This document shows, in pieces, positions 17,571 through 27,007 of a stretch of 32,483 nucleotides of DNA (positions within the stretch are counted from its first letter, which is position 1; each line of letters begins with the position of its first letter). The stretch spans positions 1 to 32,483 of IMG/VR virus record IMGVR_UViG_3300023109_000074; one strand, given 5' to 3'. Both the position numbers and the translations under genes were made by a program. Origin of the DNA: a virus. The notes beneath the pieces are model-generated. The model saw only the letters and a list, made by a program, of their open reading frames with translations, was not told the DNA's origin and ran no database searches.

Positions 17571-20500
17571 TTAAGTATCTGAAAATATTATTTCACTTGA
17601 ATTATAATAAGCATTTTTATTCGTATTGTAACTTTTAATTAATTCACCCTCTTCTATAGAGAAATCTTCAAATGAAACACAAGAATTAAATTCATCACCT
17701 TCAATTTTAGCTGTAGGGTTTCCAAATGTTCCTAATTTATCTAAAGTAATTTTTATCTCAACTAAGTTTGTATGTAAACTTTCTTCAACAACTTCAGCTG
17801 TAACATTTAACTTAAAGTCTATAACATTATTTGAATCATCTATTTCTTGCTGACTCTTGTTATTTATTTCATTAATACTTGAAGCAACTAAATCTACAAA
17901 AGCTCTTTTTTGTATTTCTAAGTCTAAAGGGTATGTTTCATTTGATTTTATAAAAGCATTATAAATGACTGGATCAACTTCTGTTAGTATAACTTTGTTA
18001 TTTTCTATTACACTAAACAAATCAGAAACAGAATACCTTGGAGGATTTAGTTGATTTGCTCCATTTGCAATACCTAACGTTGAATCTGTTAATAAATAAA
18101 CACTTACAGAATTTTGATCATTATCAGTAATTTTAAATGATAGAGAAGACTTTCCTGCTGTTTTCCCTGTAGTTGAAGACATAATTTTTTCTTTTAGATA
18201 ATTTGTACCTTTAAATTCATTAATTTTATTAAAATTAAAAATCAATTTTCCTGATATCTTTGCTGGTTTTTTCTGTTTAAAATATCCAGACATAAATCTT
18301 TTATTAATATTAAAATATTTACTGTTGTCAAATTGATGAATTAAAGAGTAATATAGCTTATCAATAGGCATCCCAAAATGATATTTATTAAAATAGTGTT
18401 TAATTGAATATTTTTCATCATTTTGAGTAAAATAATCGTTTGTTGGTAAAGAAGAAGTATATTCACTATGAGGATAATTAACACCTGCTACAAAATCATC
18501 AATATCAGGTTTACCAAAACTAGGTAGTTCAAAAAAATTACCTAACTTTATTTTATTTTGGCTAGAATACTTGTTTTTATTTATAAGAAAACCTGATCTT
18601 CCTATTATTTCTCTATCATAAAAATTGTTATCTAAATAGCCTAGATTACTTCCAACTTGGTCTACCAATTCTTTTTGAAAATAACCTATTTTTTTTGTAT
18701 TTTTGTATTGTTTGCTTTCTTTATTTAAAATTATTTTTTTATTCTTATCTTCTTGATAATGCCCTATTAAGTGTATTTTAAAGGGGTAATCATTACTAGA
18801 ACTAATTTTAACTAAGTCTTCACCTATTCTTATATTATTATTTTCTGGATAGTCTTCTTGACATTCAAAAGAATTACTTAAAGAAATACCTAGAACTAGA
18901 TTATCACTTGGTAATAATATATAACTACTTTCTTCATACATTTTTTCATTTAATATAACATTTTTATTGTTTACATCTAAAATGATTTCTTTGTTTGAAG
19001 TATTATTTAAATTTTCTGCAATTATTGATCTTCCTGACTTTGAAGACAAATTTGTTCTATCACTTGAAGGCTTTCCAGGATATAAATCAAAACTAGTAAA
19101 TTTTGGAAGGTTTTTGTTTTCATAGAAATGTTTGACTGGAGCAACAATTTTAATCGATTCATTAGTATAAATACATTCTGAATCATTTGAAGAATCCAAC
19201 AAAGGAGATTGTGATTTATTTATCAATAAATCAACAGAATTTTCTATCTTTTCTAAATTAATCATATGATTATCTGGATTAGATTTACCTGAAGCATAGT
19301 TTGCAATAGAAACAGAAGTTATAATATCTCTTTGTTGAGTTCCATAATATTTTTTGTCAATGTTTTGTATATTATTTGTTTGTATAAAATCGCTATTATA
19401 AACAGAATCTCCAAGAACTGTCCCATGTAATTCCATATCATCAATCTGTGATTGAGTAAAGTTTGAGTTTTGGTCTTTATTGTTAGAAGTAAATACAGTA
19501 TCACCTTCGTAATTAATAGGGTCAATATTAATAAACATACTATTTCCTCCATAATAAGTCTTTAATGAATTGTCTAGATTAGAAGTATTTAATATTCCTC
19601 TTTGATTAATTAAAAATAAATTTACAAAGTTTAAACAAGGATCTTCTCCTTGTTGATCATTTAAAGAAACAGACCAATTTGACATTGTAAATTCTAAACA
19701 AACTTTTTCAATCACAAAAGGTTTCGAAATGTAGTCTGAAGCTTTTATTATATGTCTATCCTTTGCAGCATATTTTGAATCAAATGGAAACCCAAAATTA
19801 CTAATAGGTATTGACCCGTAAGAAGATTTAATAATACTATCTGAAAGTGCTGGGTTTGAAGTTATATCTTCGCGAATTTTTCCAGTAGATGCGCTACTAA
19901 AACATATTGGCGAATTCGCAACAAAAGAGCCAACATCATGTTTATAATCACTTGAAATGTTACCTAGATAATCATATGGGCCAAAATTATTTTTTATATA
20001 CTCTGGATTATATAGATAAACAGTATTACCATTAAAAGTATGATAAGAAGTCCCATCAGGAAATGTAACTTCTCTAGTATTACCTTTTTTACTAAAAGAC
20101 AGATAAATATCGCTATTGTTTGATTTTTTTAAATCATAATCGATTGTAATTATATTATTTATTTCTGTTTTTTCTAAAACATCATTGTCTTCTTTAAAAA
20201 TACAAGACATATCTTCAAGATAATTTTCTTTAAGCATTCTATCATAAACATGCGGATTTTGTGTAAAAGTCTGTTGTTCAAATCCAGAAACACCAACTTG
20301 TGAATTATTACTATTAATTATTTCATAAAAAGGATATGTGTTAGGAGTATTGACTATTTTAGACTTGTTATAAAAGCCAATTTCAGTCAATATATTATTA
20401 CTAATATATTTTGACTCTATACCCGCTGTTGGTATTATATTTTTTTCTAAAAAGTTAATAGTTCTGCTATCATGGAAAAAATATTCTCTTTTATCTAATT

Positions 20501-20690
20501 TAATGTCTGTGTGGATTAATTCATTATCAAAAAAACTAAAGCTCAACTCTGAGTCTTCTCTTTGTTTGTTGAAAGATTGAGTTACTATTCCTGATTTTAT
20601 TGTATGATGATCATCACTATGATTAACAGACAGACTTGATCCACCAAATTTATTATATCCAATTGAATTAAATTTTGTTCTATATTTCAT
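17571..20690 (-). CDS. Uncharacterised large structural protein, 1039 aa
   Basis: I do not recognise a family name. The protein is soluble-looking, rich in Asn, Ser, Asp and Tyr, with no membrane segment. A block near residues 245-355 is the most ordered-looking part. It runs from FGPYDYLGNI through SSYGSIPISNFGFPFDSKY to SKPFVIEKVCLEFTMSNWSV, and I associate the 'P-F-x-x-E-K' strand with exterior structural proteins of large phages. The C-terminal 250 residues carry a strand pair KISGKLIFNFN and SLSFKITDNDQNSVSVYLL that may be a separate beta-sandwich. The start overlaps the stop of the 307-residue gene by one base, with GGAAGA upstream, so the two products may form a complex. Virion role is inferred from context. 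Confidence 0.58.
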   Translation of the reverse strand: MKYRTKFNSIGYNKFGGSSLSVNHSDDHHTIKSGIVTQSFNKQREDSELSFSFFDNELIHTDIKLDKREYFFHDSRTINFLEKNIIPTAGIESKYISNNILTEIGFYNKSKIVNTPNTYPFYEIINSNNSQVGVSGFEQQTFTQNPHVYDRMLKENYLEDMSCIFKEDNDVLEKTEINNIITIDYDLKKSNNSDIYLSFSKKGNTREVTFPDGTSYHTFNGNTVYLYNPEYIKNNFGPYDYLGNISSDYKHDVGSFVANSPICFSSASTGKIREDITSNPALSDSIIKSSYGSIPISNFGFPFDSKYAAKDRHIIKASDYISKPFVIEKVCLEFTMSNWSVSLNDQQGEDPCLNFVNLFLINQRGILNTSNLDNSLKTYYGGNSMFINIDPINYEGDTVFTSNNKDQNSNFTQSQIDDMELHGTVLGDSVYNSDFIQTNNIQNIDKKYYGTQQRDIITSVSIANYASGKSNPDNHMINLEKIENSVDLLINKSQSPLLDSSNDSECIYTNESIKIVAPVKHFYENKNLPKFTSFDLYPGKPSSDRTNLSSKSGRSIIAENLNNTSNKEIILDVNNKNVILNEKMYEESSYILLPSDNLVLGISLSNSFECQEDYPENNNIRIGEDLVKISSSNDYPFKIHLIGHYQEDKNKKIILNKESKQYKNTKKIGYFQKELVDQVGSNLGYLDNNFYDREIIGRSGFLINKNKYSSQNKIKLGNFFELPSFGKPDIDDFVAGVNYPHSEYTSSLPTNDYFTQNDEKYSIKHYFNKYHFGMPIDKLYYSLIHQFDNSKYFNINKRFMSGYFKQKKPAKISGKLIFNFNKINEFKGTNYLKEKIMSSTTGKTAGKSSLSFKITDNDQNSVSVYLLTDSTLGIANGANQLNPPRYSVSDLFSVIENNKVILTEVDPVIYNAFIKSNETYPLDLEIQKRAFVDLVASSINEINNKSQQEIDDSNNVIDFKLNVTAEVVEESLHTNLVEIKITLDKLGTFGNPTAKIEGDEFNSCVSFEDFSIEEGELIKSYNTNKNAYYNSSEIIFSDT

Positions 20691-21613
20691 TAATCTATTC
20701 TTCCATAAAATGCTAAAGAGTCTATACCGTTCGATAAAGAATAATCACAATCTATTCCTCTAGAATAATACAAAGTAGATTCTTCCATAGCCTTGTTTTT
20801 GTCTCTCATTGACAATATTTTATTATTTATAGATTCACTCGTAAACTTATATCTGTTTTGCTTAGAGTCAATCTGATGATTATTTGCGTTTTCTGATCTG
20901 TCAAAGAAAGGATTGGTTTTTTGTTCTTTGTATGCAAAATATCTTACTTCACTCGATATTATATTTTTCTTCTTTGTAACGACTGTATTTGTCGTTATTC
21001 CAGAAATAGGATTGACATTTTTTATTATTTTATCTATAACTATTTTATCTTTTTCTGAATGAATAAAACTAGAAATAATATCGTCTTCATAATGTGATAC
21101 TGTGTCATCTATCTTTTCTGTTTTGTTGACAATTCGCAGTATTTCGCCAAAAGAGTTTTTTGAATTGCCCAAAGAGTTACTTTTAAATCCTCTTAAATTA
21201 TCAATATACGATTGATTCATCTGGATTTTGCTAACGTTAGAAAAAACATCTAATCTATTAGTCAAAGCAAAAAAATTATCATAATTAAAAGAAAAAGGAT
21301 AGTCTACGATATCATCTAATGAATCAAAACCTGCATATTTTCTTGTAGATAGAATGCTTCTTTCAACAAAACCATTATCTTTTCTAAATGTATCTACTCC
21401 TAATTTTATCTTAGTAATAGTATTTTTAACCTTAACTAATTTTCTGTCTCCAAAGTCTAAAAAAGGGTTAAACTTTTGAGTCTCTTGAAACATCTCCTTA
21501 TACTTTTCTTCTGTTACATACTCACAATTAGTATCAATTAAAGATTTAGATCTTTTAAAATTAAATTTAAATTCTTTTCTGTTTTGTCTTTCTTCAAATC
21601 TAGAATCATTCAT
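20690..21613 (-). CDS. Uncharacterised baseplate-module protein, 307 aa
   Basis: No domain or motif is recognised. The protein begins basic and charged (SRFEERQNRKEFKFNFKRSK), has a middle part with KQNPFLDFGD-like and YPFSFNYDNFFALTNRLD segments, and ends with ESTLYYSRGIDCDYSLSNGI. It lies 12 bases after the double-LamG gene and is coupled to the 1039-residue gene by a TAATG overlap. The ribosome site AGAAAG is weak, which fits coupled translation from the upstream gene. It could be an adaptor between the LamG protein and the 1039-residue protein, but this is speculation from gene order. It is not a shadow frame: it fills the only open frame between its neighbours. Confidence 0.55.
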   Translation of the reverse strand: MNDSRFEERQNRKEFKFNFKRSKSLIDTNCEYVTEEKYKEMFQETQKFNPFLDFGDRKLVKVKNTITKIKLGVDTFRKDNGFVERSILSTRKYAGFDSLDDIVDYPFSFNYDNFFALTNRLDVFSNVSKIQMNQSYIDNLRGFKSNSLGNSKNSFGEILRIVNKTEKIDDTVSHYEDDIISSFIHSEKDKIVIDKIIKNVNPISGITTNTVVTKKKNIISSEVRYFAYKEQKTNPFFDRSENANNHQIDSKQNRYKFTSESINNKILSMRDKNKAMEESTLYYSRGIDCDYSLSNGIDSLAFYGRID

Positions 21614-21625
21614 TTATAAATCTTT

Positions 21626-24600
21626 CTATGTTTTTTTAATTATAGCATTTTCTAAAAATCCTGTAGCATCATCATATCTAAATTTTTTATTTTGACTTCT
21701 ATAATTTTGATAATTATACAAATCTGAGTTTGAAACTGGGATACGACTATCTGAGTTTTTATATTGGTACTTGTTTCTTTCTAAGATATGCGACTCATAT
21801 ACGAAATTAAATCCTAAATAGTTAACTCTAGATGGTATTGCTTCATATAATAAGTCTTCTAGAATATTATCAAAATATTTATATACCTGATATAACATAT
21901 TAAAATTGATTTCTTCTCTCGGTTTTATTCTCTTAAAGTAATCGTCTCTTAATTTAGAAAAATCTAAATAGTCTTGTTCATAAAGATAACTAGATATTGA
22001 CAACTTGTCAGTAAAATAATCATTGATCGATATAAGTTTTGATATATCTTGATTTAAGAAATGAACAGCAGAAAAATCAATATATAACCTTTGATCGTCA
22101 TGATATAAATACTCTGGATGATGTTGTGAAGAAAAACTTAAATTGTAATTTTTATATTGATCTTTGATTGAGTCACTTTCAAAAGAATTTATATAAATCT
22201 TATTAGAATTACTAGGTGAATCTATTTCATAGTTTTGTTTAAAAAGTATTAAATCATCAGCAGAAAATATATTTTCACTATTAATGTTGTTATCTGTAAG
22301 AAGCGCACTGCCTACATAAAGATAAGATTTTAAGTCTGTTCCACTTTCAACTTTTGATAAATCACTAATATAATTAAATAGTTTATTTGAAGCTTGATAT
22401 TCTTGATTAATATTTTCACTTAAATCGATATTTATGTAAAGATTATCAACAGACATATTATCTGTTTTTTCTCCAATAAATTGTATATCCTTAGACTTGT
22501 TTCTTAATATATCATTATGTAAGTACTTATCATATAATCTAATTTGGCTTATCTTACCTTGAAAAGAAGTTTCATAAGATAAACCATTAATCTCACTACT
22601 ACTTACTGTATCACTGTATTTATAGTCTCCACATGAAATTTGATAAACATTTGTTAAACCACCAGCATCTTCATAATTTAAAGATGTTTTTATTTTAATA
22701 TTTTTATTATATGAGTAAGACAATTGACCTATCGGAGATACATCAAGTTGATATTCATAAATGTCTTTTGAATCAATATACTTTTTTCTTAAACAAATAT
22801 AATATGTATATCCATTTAATAGATTAATATTTTCTATTGTTTCTTTTAGAACTGTATTGTTATTTAAATTTTGAATATTCAAATAAAGATCTAAATCTCC
22901 AAAGTCTACTTCTTTGTTTTTTCTATTAAACACAACATTAATATAAGGACTATTATATTGACCAGAAGTAATAGTCCTGTTTATTCTAAAAAGTGATTGG
23001 TTATTATTAAACATTTTAACTTTTGACTTGTCAAAGTTAAAATAAAATTCAAAAGTCCAATTTTTTTCAAAACTGTTTGTTAGACTATTAAACTTCGATT
23101 TTCTAAATCTTTCAGACCTATAATTTATTTTATTTAATGCATTACCTATATCGTCATAAGTTGTAGTATCAAATTTTTTACTGTGACGATTAAAATCAAT
23201 AAATTTTATTTTTTGTCTATTTGAACAAAATTGATTGTTTATATTTAATCTATTTTGCCCATTTAACTCTTTTATCTTTATAAACTTACTAGACTCTAAA
23301 CCGAAAGAATTAAAAACAGAATTTATGCTTCTTACAGTTCCTTTTGACGCAAGATAATCTTTTGAATTTAGTAAAAACCTTTTCCAAAGAATGTTTTGTA
23401 TTTGTCTTATACTTAATGTTGACATAACTTCTTCATAAGACAAATTTTTATTATCAAGTTTTTCTTTTAAAGGAAATGCATATAACTCTCTAAATTTAAA
23501 ACCCATTTGATTTAATGCTAATGGTAAGATTACACCATCAATTTTTTTATTTTTATTGATTTTATCATAATCAAAACTCAACAATTCCGTAAAGTTGTCA
23601 ATATACATTTTTATTTGATCAAAAAATCTTGCCCAAATAGAGATGAGCTTAATCAGCTCTTGATTTATAGATCTTTCAGTACCAATTATATTAGATTGAC
23701 TTTTTACTTTATCACTAATATATGTTGCGTTAATATTATCATAATCAGAGCCTTCTAGAAAAATATTTTTAGGAAAAAGTTTCCAGAAAGAGTTTGGATT
23801 AACTAAGTCATATTCTTTAGCAAGAGCTAACAATGTAACTTTTTGGTCGTGCGAATGTACTGAAAATAGTATTGGGTTTAAATTATCTTTTTCATATTTT
23901 AATGGAATTTCAATATTAGATACAATTCCATTTCTTTCATAATTATCGATAATAGAAAATATATTATTTATGTCATCATTAGAGACAACAGACTTTAATT
24001 CACCATGTAATTTGTTTCCAGAGTAATCCAAAACAATATGATTATTAGAGTATATACCAGATGGTTCATTTAGTCTTAAATAAAGTTTTAAATTTTCTTG
24101 CGAATGCATATTTTCATCTTTAAATTTCAATATGTCTTTAGTGTCTCTATCTTTTCCAGAGAAAAACCTAAACTCATCAATTAGACCAACAAATCCTCCA
24201 GAAAAACTAACGTTAACTTCGTTGTTAAGGTTATGCGTTAATTTAGAAGAATTACCTATATATACTTTTGCGTTTTTAAATTCCTGACTAGAAAAATTTA
24301 AATTTAAAATATTTATATCACCAATTATAGTAACTTCTGAAGAAGATTTATTTATTTCTTTGCCATTAACATATAAATAAAAACTATTTTCAGTTAAACC
24401 ACTTCTTACTTCGAAACAGATATGTTGGAATTCTTCTAATTTTATTTTAAAAGTAACTTCAAAATAATTTTGATTACTCGATATTATAAATGATATATCA
24501 CATGTATTATTAGCTGAATTATGTCTTTTTGCTTTTACAAAAAACCCTTCATTGTCGCCATATTTTTCAAAAATACATACACTTGGACTTATACCTCCGG

Positions 24601-25159
24601 CAAGAGAAATATTATTTGGATATATCCAGAAATCAAAAGAAAAAGATTTGCCATTAGGGTTGAAGTTATCTAGAAAAGTTTTGCCTTTGTAATCGTTTAA
24701 CAAACTTCCTTTTGAATCATTTATAACAATTGACTTACTACCGTCAAATTGCATATAATTTCTTGACTTATTTACTTTGTTGTCTAGAATGTATTTTGTA
24801 AATCCGTCAAGTTTCTTAAGATACTGACTTACTTGGAATCTTGACTTATCATATGGAAATTCATTTATTGATTTGTCAAAAGCAAAGTTAACTTTTTCTA
24901 CGGCAGAGTCAAAAAACACATGCTCAGCAAAGTTTTCATAATCAATACTTTCTATTTGCTGTGTGCTTATAAATCCATCATATCCATCGATTCTTTCAAA
25001 AAATTCTGTTTCATTATTAAGGTAAAGATCTAGAAAAGTTTTAAAATCAGAACTTTCTAGTAGACTTTTCGAAGTAATAAAATTGCTATGAGACTTTCTC
25101 TTATTAGTGTTTTGCAATGTATTTGCAATTTCTGGTTTAGAAGAAATTAAATTTGTCAT
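21626..25159 (-). CDS. Double LamG-like baseplate protein with WKRFL/SKGT core, 1177 aa
   Basis: Three parts are visible. Residues 100-135 carry FPYDKSRFQVSQYLKKLDGF and YILDN, leading into a first concanavalin A/LamG fold (about 135-385: SFSFDFWIYPNN, FQHICFEV, SFYLYVNGKEI, GGFVGLIDEFRFF, LYLRLNEPSG). A helical core follows at about 500-625, with LWKRFLLNSKDYLASKGTVR and SINSVFNSFGL, a pattern I associate from memory with large baseplate proteins of big myoviruses. A second LamG-like fold is at about 680-890 (WTFEFYFNF, YEYQLDVSPIG, FQGKISQIRLYDKYL). The likely role is a peripheral wedge component that organises or carries host-contact parts. It overlaps the DNRLRE-type gene by one base (TAATG) and comes two genes after gp6. 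No enzyme residues are seen. T4 gp7 equivalence is possible from gene order but not shown by sequence. Confidence 0.7.
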   Translation of the reverse strand: MTNLISSKPEIANTLQNTNKRKSHSNFITSKSLLESSDFKTFLDLYLNNETEFFERIDGYDGFISTQQIESIDYENFAEHVFFDSAVEKVNFAFDKSINEFPYDKSRFQVSQYLKKLDGFTKYILDNKVNKSRNYMQFDGSKSIVINDSKGSLLNDYKGKTFLDNFNPNGKSFSFDFWIYPNNISLAGGISPSVCIFEKYGDNEGFFVKAKRHNSANNTCDISFIISSNQNYFEVTFKIKLEEFQHICFEVRSGLTENSFYLYVNGKEINKSSSEVTIIGDINILNLNFSSQEFKNAKVYIGNSSKLTHNLNNEVNVSFSGGFVGLIDEFRFFSGKDRDTKDILKFKDENMHSQENLKLYLRLNEPSGIYSNNHIVLDYSGNKLHGELKSVVSNDDINNIFSIIDNYERNGIVSNIEIPLKYEKDNLNPILFSVHSHDQKVTLLALAKEYDLVNPNSFWKLFPKNIFLEGSDYDNINATYISDKVKSQSNIIGTERSINQELIKLISIWARFFDQIKMYIDNFTELLSFDYDKINKNKKIDGVILPLALNQMGFKFRELYAFPLKEKLDNKNLSYEEVMSTLSIRQIQNILWKRFLLNSKDYLASKGTVRSINSVFNSFGLESSKFIKIKELNGQNRLNINNQFCSNRQKIKFIDFNRHSKKFDTTTYDDIGNALNKINYRSERFRKSKFNSLTNSFEKNWTFEFYFNFDKSKVKMFNNNQSLFRINRTITSGQYNSPYINVVFNRKNKEVDFGDLDLYLNIQNLNNNTVLKETIENINLLNGYTYYICLRKKYIDSKDIYEYQLDVSPIGQLSYSYNKNIKIKTSLNYEDAGGLTNVYQISCGDYKYSDTVSSSEINGLSYETSFQGKISQIRLYDKYLHNDILRNKSKDIQFIGEKTDNMSVDNLYINIDLSENINQEYQASNKLFNYISDLSKVESGTDLKSYLYVGSALLTDNNINSENIFSADDLILFKQNYEIDSPSNSNKIYINSFESDSIKDQYKNYNLSFSSQHHPEYLYHDDQRLYIDFSAVHFLNQDISKLISINDYFTDKLSISSYLYEQDYLDFSKLRDDYFKRIKPREEINFNMLYQVYKYFDNILEDLLYEAIPSRVNYLGFNFVYESHILERNKYQYKNSDSRIPVSNSDLYNYQNYRSQNKKFRYDDATGFLENAIIKKT

Positions 25160-27003
25160 TATATAAACCTTAGAATTGTATTGTCATTTGATGCTTTTTT
25201 ATAAAGACCAGTTAACGGATCTGTGTATTTGAATATAAAATTGACTCTTTTATTTTTAAAATTATCTGAAGCAAATATGTTTAGTATATAATGTTTGCCA
25301 TTGAATTTAAGCATTGTATACAAGTCTTCGTCACTGATTATCTTTTCGCCTGTGTCAACATCATACATTTCGTAAGTTACTTTTCCTAAGTTTTCGCTAT
25401 AAAGCTTTGTAGGGACATTGACTGCTTTGTATTGTTTATTTGTATCAATAAAACTCAACTTTATTGATACAAATGTGTTATCTGCCTTTAACTCGCTTTG
25501 CAAAATATCTAAAGAAACTCTAATATTCCTATTATCAAAAGATATTTCACTTTGATCGACTTCTGAAAGATTGAAGTTTATATTTTCTTTTTTGATTGTA
25601 GAAGTTGTGCCTAAATTGTTGTCATAGTAATATTCTAGCTCAACTGGAATGTATCCGAGTTTGTTTAATTTAGCGTTGAAAATAGAATCAGATTGAATTT
25701 GGCTTATTACTGAACTAGTTAGAGAAAACTTTTTTATTCCTAAGACTTCCTCACCTTTATAATTGTATATAGACTGTCCTGTTATTGATTGAGTTTCTGC
25801 AAAAATGTTTTCATTATCATCACCTATAAATGAAAATCTAAGACTTACATCGAATCCAACCGTAAAACTTTTAAGTGAATTACCTTTAGCATTCATAAGA
25901 TAAAAGTCTTCCTCATTGTCAAAGTACCTCTTTTTATCTGTTATAACACTTTCAATTTCATTATCGTCTATTTTTATTATTAGCTGTGGTATTAAGCTTT
26001 TATTTTTTAAATTTCTACTACCGAATCTTTTAACAAAATAAGTGTTTTCATCAAAAAGATTGTCTAAATCAAAATGAATTACAAAAGACTCTTTGTCAAA
26101 ATTAGGTGTGCCTTTAAAAAATTCATGGACATAGTCTGTAACGTTAAATGATAAATTTTCTTTTCCTGATTCTACGTCAAAACTCTCAAAAGTGCTATCT
26201 GTCCGAATAAAGAGATCATCGCCGGAAACTATTCCTTCATTTGTCCAAGATGTATTAGAGCTACTATTTAAAATTTTAAAATTTGCGTCATCTAGATCGG
26301 AGAAGTGTACAACATCTTTTCCTAATCCTTCTCTAAAATCATTTTCTAGAACGTTTAAATTCAAGGAAAAGTCTTTTGCTCTAGTAGAAGACTGTCCTAC
26401 ATCTATTAATCTTATCTCTGCACTAAACTTAGGATTTTCTATGTCTCTAAAGACTGAGTTTGCTATATTACCATCAGAAATGTGAGATTTTTTGATTTTT
26501 GAAATGTCAAACGTTATAAGTCCTGCTGAGTGCTCAAATCTAGTAAATCCTTTTGAAGAAAGATTTAGACCAGATGTAACAATCTGTGTATCACCAGATG
26601 ATCCAGGTTTATTCTGTTTAAACAGAATTTTATCATCGTATAATTTCATTGCCGTGATGCCAAAGTTAGCATCTGAGTTAATCTCAGTAATGACGTTAGA
26701 CAAGGTCTCGACTGTGTTAACACCAATGCTTATTAAAATATTGTTATTATCAACAGAAGCGTCATTATCAAATTCATACGTTTTACTAACGCCACTTGAA
26801 TCTATGACTGTAAATGTGTCTCCGTCTAATAATATTCCAGAAATATTTAGTATTCCTCTAGCAAAAGTTTTCTTGTTCTCACCAGCAATTTTAAATAAGT
26901 CTATTGACGAAGATTGACCAACGTTTGAGTTCAAACCATTATTGCTTACAGTTTGAATATCAGTTACATATGTATCTTTTTTAGGGTTTTCTATTATAAT
27001 CAT
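25159..27003 (-). CDS. DNRLRE-type structural protein with nested insertion, about 614 aa
   Basis: The N terminus (KKDTYVTDI, then NVGQSSSIDLFKI) and the later LITFDISKI, FSLNLNVLENDFREGLGKDV and DLDDANF segments follow the DNRLRE/beta-sandwich pattern of phage structural proteins. Between them, at about residues 56-155, an extra domain is inserted: DGDTFTVIDSSG, TYEFDND, LISIGVNTVETLSN, INSDANFGITA, LFKQNKPGSSGD. Such 'dGDT...YeFd...IN...ITA' units recur in marine phage proteins. The C-terminal 250 residues are further beta-rich parts. Start choice: ATG at 27003 lies 4 bases after the gp6 stop, and a GTG at 27015 in the same frame would add four residues and overlap gp6 by 8 bases. Neither has a strong ribosome site. 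Location between gp6 and the LamG protein implies a wedge-associated role. Confidence 0.68.
   Translation of the reverse strand: MIIIENPKKDTYVTDIQTVSNNGLNSNVGQSSSIDLFKIAGENKKTFARGILNISGILLDGDTFTVIDSSGVSKTYEFDNDASVDNNNILISIGVNTVETLSNVITEINSDANFGITAMKLYDDKILFKQNKPGSSGDTQIVTSGLNLSSKGFTRFEHSAGLITFDISKIKKSHISDGNIANSVFRDIENPKFSAEIRLIDVGQSSTRAKDFSLNLNVLENDFREGLGKDVVHFSDLDDANFKILNSSSNTSWTNEGIVSGDDLFIRTDSTFESFDVESGKENLSFNVTDYVHEFFKGTPNFDKESFVIHFDLDNLFDENTYFVKRFGSRNLKNKSLIPQLIIKIDDNEIESVITDKKRYFDNEEDFYLMNAKGNSLKSFTVGFDVSLRFSFIGDDNENIFAETQSITGQSIYNYKGEEVLGIKKFSLTSSVISQIQSDSIFNAKLNKLGYIPVELEYYYDNNLGTTSTIKKENINFNLSEVDQSEISFDNRNIRVSLDILQSELKADNTFVSIKLSFIDTNKQYKAVNVPTKLYSENLGKVTYEMYDVDTGEKIISDEDLYTMLKFNGKHYILNIFASDNFKNKRVNFIFKYTDPLTGLYKKASNDNTILRFI
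26611..26628. repeat. 18-bp perfect palindrome
   Basis: The sequence ATTCTGTTTAAACAGAAT is its own reverse complement. It lies inside the inserted domain of the DNRLRE-type gene, where it encodes part of LFKQNKPG. In such an AT-rich window one palindrome of this length is roughly what chance gives, so no function is claimed. Confidence 0.5.
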
Positions 27004-27007
27004 ATTG

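Noticed and set aside
19319-19552. Minus-strand 77-codon frame inside the 1039-residue gene
   Set aside because: It is a second frame within a long gene, rich in Leu/Ile/Thr and without a start signal.
19634-19654. 8-bp perfect stem with 5-base loop inside the 1039-residue gene
   Set aside because: Stems of this size are expected many times by chance in the window and no U-run or gene end is nearby.
26192-26917. Plus-strand open frames of 97 and 141 codons, nearly continuous, opposite the DNRLRE-type gene
   Set aside because: They lie fully antisense to a well-supported gene, have no recognisable protein pattern and no ribosome site, and are explained by codon use on the other strand.
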